Assembly (NCBI GenBank): GCA_031278835.1
Contig: JAITJP010000360.1
Span: forward strand, 1 to 9,092
Direction: 5' to 3'
Length of the DNA: 9,092 bases
Source: Deltaproteobacteria bacterium
Lineage (GTDB): Bacteria; Desulfobacterota; Desulfarculia; Adiutricales; Adiutricaceae
Shown here: in pieces, positions 6,101-9,092 of the stretch
Position numbering within the stretch: position 1 is the first letter of the stretch
Layout of the letters: each line of letters starts with the position of its first letter
Notes under the pieces: generated by a model
What the model saw: the letters and a program-made list of their open reading frames with translations, nothing else
What the model was told of the DNA's origin: nothing
The model's database searches: none
Position numbers and translations under genes: made by a program

Positions 6101-7275
6101 ACCTTGAGGCTAGCCGGATTGGCCTGGTGGTTTATAAAATAAACAAACTTGAGGGCTTCTTTTTGGTTTTTAAGCTTATCTTTGGCCAAGGTGTCCCGAA
6201 AAGCCGATGAAGCGCTCAAGTTATCGATAAAAAGTAGCCAGATTTCTTTGACCCCATGGACCATTAATTTATCGTAAACTTTCTTGGTAAACTGACTATT
6301 TAGGGGCAAAAGCTTTTGCTTGGTCTGGGGGTCTAGGATATCGCTGGCTAAGTATTGGCCGAAAAAATCTTGGACCTGGGCGGCCAACTGGTTTATGCCA
6401 AGAGCCTTAAGCTTTTCAATGGCCCGAAGGGAAATAGCCTGGCCTTTTTTGAGTATGAGCTCCCCGGTGAAGGGATTAAGAAAGTCTTGAAAGGCCTTTC
6501 GGCCGAGGAGGAGTTTTTGGGAAAGGTTTATGACGACCATGCCCTCTTGGCCAGAAAAACGTAAAATTTCCCGCTGGTAAAAATAATCCAAAAGTTCTTG
6601 GGGCTGGTAACCCAGGGCCTTAAAAAGGCTGGTCACCAGAAACTTGCGGCGGCCATTGAAGCGGGCGTAGATGAGATCGTTGCCACCAAACTCAAGATCC
6701 AGTAAAGGGCCTTTTTTAGGCAGGATCCTGGCGTAATAAAGAAACTTTCCAGAGGGATGAGTTTTTCCTTGATCGTGATTAAAAAATAGGCCCGGGCAGG
6801 CCTGAAGACAGGGGACGATGACCTTTTCAATGCCGTTTATGATGAAAGTGCCTTGGGGGGTCATGAGCGGCAGGTAGCCAAAATCGACCAGCTCGGGCCT
6901 GGCCACCCTTAGGCTTATTAAGCCAGTTTCAAGGTCCTGGTCATAGATTTCCAAGACCACGGAGATTTTTAAGGGGGCCTGGTAAGTAAAAGCCTGGGCT
7001 AAGCACTGCTCCGGGCCGCGCTTCGGGTCACCCAGGGCGTAGGACAAAAATTTTAACTGAGCTAGGCCGTAGTCATCTTGGATGGGAAAATAGCTTTTAA
7101 AAAGCCCTTGGAGGCCAAAATCGCCCCGCTGCTCTGGGGCCCTATCTTTTTGCGAAAAACGATCGTAGGATTCCAGCTGAATTTCAAGCAGATGGGGCGG
7201 CTCGGCCAGGCTCTCGGTCTTGCCAAAACTAAGGCGCAATCGTCTGGACTGGGAAAGGGGAGTTTTATTGTTCAT
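3115..7275 (-). CDS. rpoB: divergent RNA polymerase beta subunit (RpoB), likely second copy
   Basis: The 1386-aa product is a full-length RpoB homologue, the subunit that with beta-prime forms the catalytic core of RNA polymerase. Conserved blocks run in normal order: the N-terminal protrusion (GTFIINGIEKVIV, 142-154), the rifampicin region (NQNNPLSEIDHKRR, 533-546), the NDSILVSERLVKED block (817-830), the flap tip (PEELLLKAIFG, 901-911), GDKMAGRHGNKG (1091-1102; the Lys equivalent to E. coli K1065 and K1073 are kept), PSRLNLGQIL and LTVKSDDVTGRT. Many near-invariant positions differ. R678 is Ser682, R687 is Asn691 and E813 is Asn817 (D814 kept). PIETPEGPNIGL has become PIEKPKYAGPGNF, the LVxCRxxGE stretch is gone, and GGQRFGEMEVWALEAYG is now GGQSVGDSFIMALAAYG. 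E. coli numbers are from memory. The frame is intact over 4.1 kb and the base style matches the neighbours, so it is probably maintained. No clear ribosome site precedes the ATG at 7275. No rplL or rpoC is adjacent. It could be the sole rpoB of an unusual organism, but a paralogue is more likely. Confidence 0.93.
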   Translation of the reverse strand: MNNKTPLSQSRRLRLSFGKTESLAEPPHLLEIQLESYDRFSQKDRAPEQRGDFGLQGLFKSYFPIQDDYGLAQLKFLSYALGDPKRGPEQCLAQAFTYQAPLKISVVLEIYDQDLETGLISLRVARPELVDFGYLPLMTPQGTFIINGIEKVIVPCLQACPGLFFNHDQGKTHPSGKFLYYARILPKKGPLLDLEFGGNDLIYARFNGRRKFLVTSLFKALGYQPQELLDYFYQREILRFSGQEGMVVINLSQKLLLGRKAFQDFLNPFTGELILKKGQAISLRAIEKLKALGINQLAAQVQDFFGQYLASDILDPQTKQKLLPLNSQFTKKVYDKLMVHGVKEIWLLFIDNLSASSAFRDTLAKDKLKNQKEALKFVYFINHQANPASLKVAKNYLNRLFFRSDSYDLGPVGRFKLNRRLFEQEPERAADKNLTFLRPMDIIAALKELLKIKNSKGQIDQMVDLANRRVITAGEFLENQFRFGLTWMAKGVKEALNQQEFKTLKPHFLLNAKPVMTALKKFFDQSEFSQALNQNNPLSEIDHKRRLADPGPSAWSRDDSKLASLDLHASHLGRLCPIEKPKYAGPGNFAALALRARINQLGFIQAPYDQLENNQPENNQPENNQPSGQVIYLSPLDGPHPDIAQPDLAQPNEVKFINFSPDQLVSIGPSLIPFLEHDDPNSALQGCNDQNQAVPLLKPEAPLIGTLVEGLVARDSALTVLAPYDGLVEMADATRIVTSRADPQASENGPWLRLHKLKKFRKTNQKVCFNQKPIVKAGQAIKKGQVLADGPATELGELALGRNVMVALMPWEGQNANDSILVSERLVKEDIFTSIHIEVFESLARETKHGPEEFTNDIPNVDERSLVNLDQDGIIGIGQRVTTGNILVGRVRPRADQPLSPEELLLKAIFGAKASSVIDTSLRVPPGVEGTVIDVKVFCQKDSKKLARSIQIEQEEIDRLIQDRQDEISVLTKITRERLAQILVGKSSAVELIDPATKQAVLNQGEMITAKLINSLPPRTWLEVPLNSDQDGLSAALVQRLVAWNYQVQMEALRQNYDQKIENIEKGYELPQGVLSKVKVYVAMKRKLSPGDKMAGRHGNKGVVSRILPQEDMPFLADGTPVDLVLNPLGLPSRLNLGQILESHLGWASQALGRQIGALVDSRNALGLRNKFKRLLGQSHYENCLAELSDQELLEMANLSRQGLHMASPVFDGANESDIKKLLGEAGLPEIGQMPLRDGRTGEFFENQVTVGTMYMLKLNHLVEDLAQARSIGPYSFTSLQPLGGKDKLGGQSVGDSFIMALAAYGAAYNLQEFLTVKSDDVTGRTRMYEKIIRGESSHEPGLPESFNVMVKELMSLGFDIDLGQEPKSPTDLSPSRSAPSGQSGE
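5323..5352 (-). repeat. two 15-bp tandem units inside rpoB, encoding D(I/L)AQP
   Basis: Plus-strand units TGGCTGGGCCAGATC and TGGCTGGGCAATATC follow each other and encode residues 642-651, DIAQPDLAQP. A partial third unit (TGGATGGG) follows. The 5-residue period ending in QP matches the other tract at 611-625, which suggests that both arose by slippage in a loosely constrained linker. Confidence 0.85.
5401..5445 (-). repeat. three 15-bp tandem units inside rpoB, encoding ENNQP
   Basis: The unit CTGGTTATTTTCTGG occurs three times head to tail; the last copy ends in CTAG instead of CTGG. It encodes residues 611-625, (ENNQP)3, in frame. It sits just after the APYDQL segment, where ordinary RpoB continues with a structured stretch including LVxxRxxGE. 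The number of units could vary between strains. Confidence 0.95.
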
Positions 7276-7547
7276 TGGTATTATTCGTGGAAATGCCCAC
7301 CTGGCCAGCTTATAAATGGATCTTGTTTTTCAAGGCCTACTGTAATATTCTAAGGAATGCGACTGATTTCGTATTTAAACGGGCCAGAAAATCATTGGCC
7401 AAGGCGCCCAGATCGTTTTGGGTTGGCTCCAAGGTCTTTAATTTCCGACCAGTTTTTTTTATTAACCTTTGGACCCCTTTGGCGGCCATCAAAAGCGGCT
7501 TTGGTGGGCCAATAAAAGCGGTTTTAAAGAATAGATATTTAACAATA

Positions 7548-7576
7548 AAAATAAGACGATATCTACGAAATGTCAA
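7548..7576 (-). promoter_or_regulatory. strong sigma70-like promoter for rpoB
   Basis: On the minus strand a perfect TTGACA (7576-7571) is followed after 17 bases by TATTTT (7553-7548), four of six matches to the -10 consensus, in an AT-rich setting. The start point would be near 7541, leaving a leader of about 265 nt before the rpoB ATG. This gives rpoB its own promoter rather than transcription from a ribosomal-protein operon. Confidence 0.55.
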
Positions 7577-7590
7577 TCCCTCAGAATAAA

Positions 7591-7624
7591 AAATTTAGAT
7601 AAAACAAAAATTTTATCTAAATTT
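7591..7624. repeat. perfect 14-bp palindrome upstream of the rpoB promoter
   Basis: AAATTTAGATAAAA (7591-7604) and TTTTATCTAAATTT (7611-7624) form a perfect inverted repeat around CAAAAA. It lies directly behind the -35 element of the rpoB promoter, with its centre about 66 bp from the predicted start, a distance typical of activator sites. It contains only one G-C pair per arm, so it is a poor intrinsic terminator, although a T run follows it on the minus strand. A protein-binding site controlling one or both divergent genes is the likeliest reading. Confidence 0.6.
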
Positions 7625-7714
7625 GTCAAATGGATTTCCGGGCCTCTTAAACCTATGCCTGGGGACTGGGCCTTTGGGCCCGGCGGTGGCCTTAGGCTGG
7701 ACCCCAGCTGAATA

Positions 7715-7741
7715 CTTACCAAACCTCCGGTCTTTGGTAAG
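7715..7741. promoter_or_regulatory. 9-bp inverted repeat, operator-like, before pfaD
   Basis: CTTACCAAA (7715-7723) and TTTGGTAAG (7733-7741) are perfect inverted arms around the 9-base CCTCCGGTC. The right arm overlaps the -35 hexamer of the candidate pfaD promoter, which suits a regulator-binding site. No T run follows, so it is unlikely to be a terminator. Its sequence is unrelated to the palindrome at 7591-7624. Confidence 0.45.
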
Positions 7742-7763
7742 AGAGCTAAGCCATACCTATATT
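7734..7763 (+). promoter_or_regulatory. candidate promoter for pfaD
   Basis: TTGGTA (7734-7739, four of six) is followed after 18 bases by TATATT (7758-7763, five of six). The start point would be near 7770, giving a leader of about 125 nt before the pfaD start. It is the best match I found on the plus strand of this spacer. Confidence 0.4.
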
Positions 7764-7884
7764 CGGTCAGAAGGCTGATTGGTTCTGAAAAAAAAGGCCG
7801 TAAGGCTGGGGCTTTTTCCGCGGCTCGGAAAAAATCTTGGCGGGCCAGCTTTTCGGCCGGAGAATTTTTTTACGTTAAGATGAT

Positions 7885-7889
7885 GGGAG
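7885..7889 (+). promoter_or_regulatory. ribosome binding site deciding the pfaD start
   Basis: GGGAG ends 5 bases before the ATG at 7895. It lies inside the reading frame that would start at 7880, so it favours the shorter product by five residues. Confidence 0.5.
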
Positions 7890-7894
7890 AAATA

Positions 7895-9092
7895 ATGTCC
7901 AGCTTTCAGAATCACATTCTGCCTTTGATATACGACCCCAGGGAAACCCTTTACATAAAGCCAGGCGGGGAGTTGGCCACCCAAGGCGATACCAACCTAA
8001 TCGGTATCATCCCCCCGGTGGCCCCGGGAAATTTTGGCTCAAAATCTTTCCGCAAGGAGTTTGGCTTAAGGTACGCTTACCTGGGCGGGGCCATGGTTGG
8101 GGCCATCAGCTCAAGGGCCATGGTGGTGGCCTTGGCCGACATGGGCAGTTTGGGCATTTTTGGGGCCTCGGGCTTAAGCCCCCAAGTTATCGAAGAAGAA
8201 ATAAGCAAAATAAAAGAAGAACTCTTACCCGACCAGTCCTTTGGCTCGTGCTTGATTCATACGCCCAATGACCCTTCCTGGGAAGAAAAGGTGGTCGAGG
8301 TCTACATAAACAAAAAGGTCAGCCTAATCGAAGCTTCAGCCTTTATGCAAATCACCCCTTCCTTGGTCCGCTACCGTTTGCACGGCCTGACCGCCCTGCC
8401 GGACGGTACCATTATCGCCCCCAATCGGGTCATCGCCAAGGTCTCCAGACTGGAACTGGCCAAGAGATTTTTTAGCCCGCCCCCGCCCAAGATCGTCCAA
8501 GAAGCCCTAAACCGCGGCTGGATTACCGAAAAGGAGGCTTCCCTGGCCCCCCAGGTGCCCATGGCCCAGGATCTTACGGCCGAGGCCGATAGCGGCGGTC
8601 ACACCGATTTTCGTCCAGCCTTGTCCCTTTGGCCCTCGGCCGTGAGACTTGCCGAGGAGTACTCACTTAAGTACGATTACGGTCAAGCCCTTAGAGTCGG
8701 GGCGGCCGGCGGTTTGGGCACCCCGGCGGCCCTTTTGGCCGCCCATGACATGGGTCTTTCTTATTTCGTGACCGGTTCGATTAACCAGTCTTGTCTGGAA
8801 TCGGGTCTTTCCGAAGAAGCCAGAAGTTTATTGGCCAAAGCCGGACAAACCGACGTTAGCCAAGCCCCGGCCGCCGACATGTTCGAACTGGGCTCCAAGG
8901 TCCAGGTCCTAAAATACGGAACCCTTTTCGCCCCCCGGGCCAATAAACTAACCGAACTTTACCGTCAATACCCCAGCCTTGAGGATATCCCCAAAGAAGA
9001 AGTTAAAAATCTCGAAGAAAAGATCTTTCGGAAACCCTTGAGCCAAATCTGGGCCGAAACCACGGAATTTTTTAAAATTCGAGACCCGGAAA
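7895..9092 (+). CDS. pfaD: PfaD-type flavin enoyl reductase (cut by the window end)
   Basis: PfaD proteins are FMN-dependent TIM-barrel enoyl reductases, related to 2-nitropropane dioxygenase and FabK. They saturate the double bond in trans for PUFA synthases (PfaA-D) and for trans-AT polyketide synthases. The first 399 codons are present; full proteins are usually about 530-550 aa, so roughly a quarter is missing. Family marks, numbered from the ATG at 7895, are LGGAMVGAISS (63-73), GIFGASGLSP (87-96), IHTPNDPSWE (121-130), PNRVIAKVSR (176-185), MAQDLTAEADSGGHTDFRP (223-241), the flavin-phosphate loop GAAGGLGTPAA (269-279) and TGSINQSC (293-300). I chose 7895 because GGGAG lies 5 bases upstream; ATGs at 7880 and 7883 are alternatives without a ribosome site. 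The frame is open upstream to 7712 but lacks ATG, GTG or TTG before 7880. The gene diverges from rpoB. Other PUFA or polyketide genes would be expected to its right. Confidence 0.93.
   Translation, partial: MSSFQNHILPLIYDPRETLYIKPGGELATQGDTNLIGIIPPVAPGNFGSKSFRKEFGLRYAYLGGAMVGAISSRAMVVALADMGSLGIFGASGLSPQVIEEEISKIKEELLPDQSFGSCLIHTPNDPSWEEKVVEVYINKKVSLIEASAFMQITPSLVRYRLHGLTALPDGTIIAPNRVIAKVSRLELAKRFFSPPPPKIVQEALNRGWITEKEASLAPQVPMAQDLTAEADSGGHTDFRPALSLWPSAVRLAEEYSLKYDYGQALRVGAAGGLGTPAALLAAHDMGLSYFVTGSINQSCLESGLSEEARSLLAKAGQTDVSQAPAADMFELGSKVQVLKYGTLFAPRANKLTELYRQYPSLEDIPKEEVKNLEEKIFRKPLSQIWAETTEFFKIRDPE

Larger units (their letters stand above)
7276..7894. other. divergent control region between rpoB and pfaD
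   Basis: This 0.6-kb stretch separates two genes that point away from each other. It holds a promoter towards rpoB, a 14-bp palindrome, a 9-bp inverted repeat and a possible promoter towards pfaD, each listed separately. No ribosomal-protein gene (rplJ, rplL) is present, although these normally precede rpoB. Open frames of 79 codons (7576-7337, minus) and 104 codons (7275-7589, plus) show no recognisable similarity, and the minus-strand one begins on the TTG of the promoter -35. The long rpoB leader (about 265 nt) has no structure I can name. Confidence 0.6.

Noticed and set aside
3758..6564. Several plus-strand open frames of 68-106 codons inside rpoB
   Set aside because: They lie opposite well-conserved rpoB coding sequence and their translations are compositionally biased shadows.
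7337..7576. 79-codon open frame on the minus strand directly upstream of rpoB, possibly a remnant of rplL
   Set aside because: It shows no L7/L12 features (no Ala-rich hinge, no VDLVLxxxG-type motif). Its start is a TTG that forms part of the TTGACA promoter hexamer, with no properly spaced ribosome site.
7275..7589. 104-codon open frame on the plus strand opposite the rpoB leader
   Set aside because: No recognisable similarity or ribosome site, and it overlaps the rpoB promoter and start on the other strand.
7591..7624. The palindrome as an intrinsic terminator
   Set aside because: The stem is almost all A-T, it lies between two divergent genes, and it stands upstream of the rpoB promoter rather than after a gene.

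Overview
The window looks like a piece of a bacterial chromosome. Protein similarity judged by eye suggests Desulfobacterota (Deltaproteobacteria): the conserved blocks of the RNA polymerase beta protein and its 1386-residue length resemble delta-type RpoB, and the hrcA-grpE order is the usual heat-shock arrangement. This placement is an inference. Genes and spacers are rich in GGCC, and the neighbouring genes share a similar base style, so no recent transfer is obvious. The exception is a short AT-rich stretch at about 2490-2890.

Layout, left to right. (1) 20-1879, minus strand: hrcA (heat-shock repressor) followed by grpE (DnaK nucleotide-exchange factor); dnaK would be expected beyond the left edge. 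A sigma70-like promoter and a 9-bp inverted repeat over the predicted start point precede hrcA. The repeat sits where a CIRCE operator would, but its sequence differs from CIRCE. (2) 1962-3114: about 1.15 kb without an intact gene. It holds a second possible hrcA promoter, several hairpins, a plus-strand promoter with an operator-like palindrome, and a decayed small gene with two in-frame stops. (3) 3115-7275, minus strand: a complete 1386-codon homologue of rpoB, the RNA polymerase beta subunit. (4) 7276-7894: a divergent control region with a strong sigma70-like promoter towards rpoB, a perfect 14-bp palindrome, another 9-bp inverted repeat and a possible promoter towards the right-hand gene. 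(5) 7895 to the right edge, plus strand: a PfaD-type flavin enoyl reductase used by polyunsaturated-fatty-acid synthases and trans-AT polyketide synthases, cut off by the window end.

The main point of interest is the rpoB homologue. It has no rplJ/rplL upstream and no rpoC downstream, and appears to have its own promoter and terminator. Its frame is intact and much of the core is normal, but residues that are nearly invariant in bacterial RpoB are replaced. These include the NTP-contacting Arg (E. coli R678, here Ser), the Glu beside the catalytic-site Asp (E813, here Asn), the PIETPEGPNIGL block, part of the rifampicin pocket and the switch-region helix. I read it as a diverged second beta subunit rather than the housekeeping one. 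Its divergent pairing with a pfaD gene raises the hypothesis that it is a target-duplication resistance gene, or a specialised polymerase subunit, linked to a lipid or polyketide biosynthesis locus to the right. That link is an inference.
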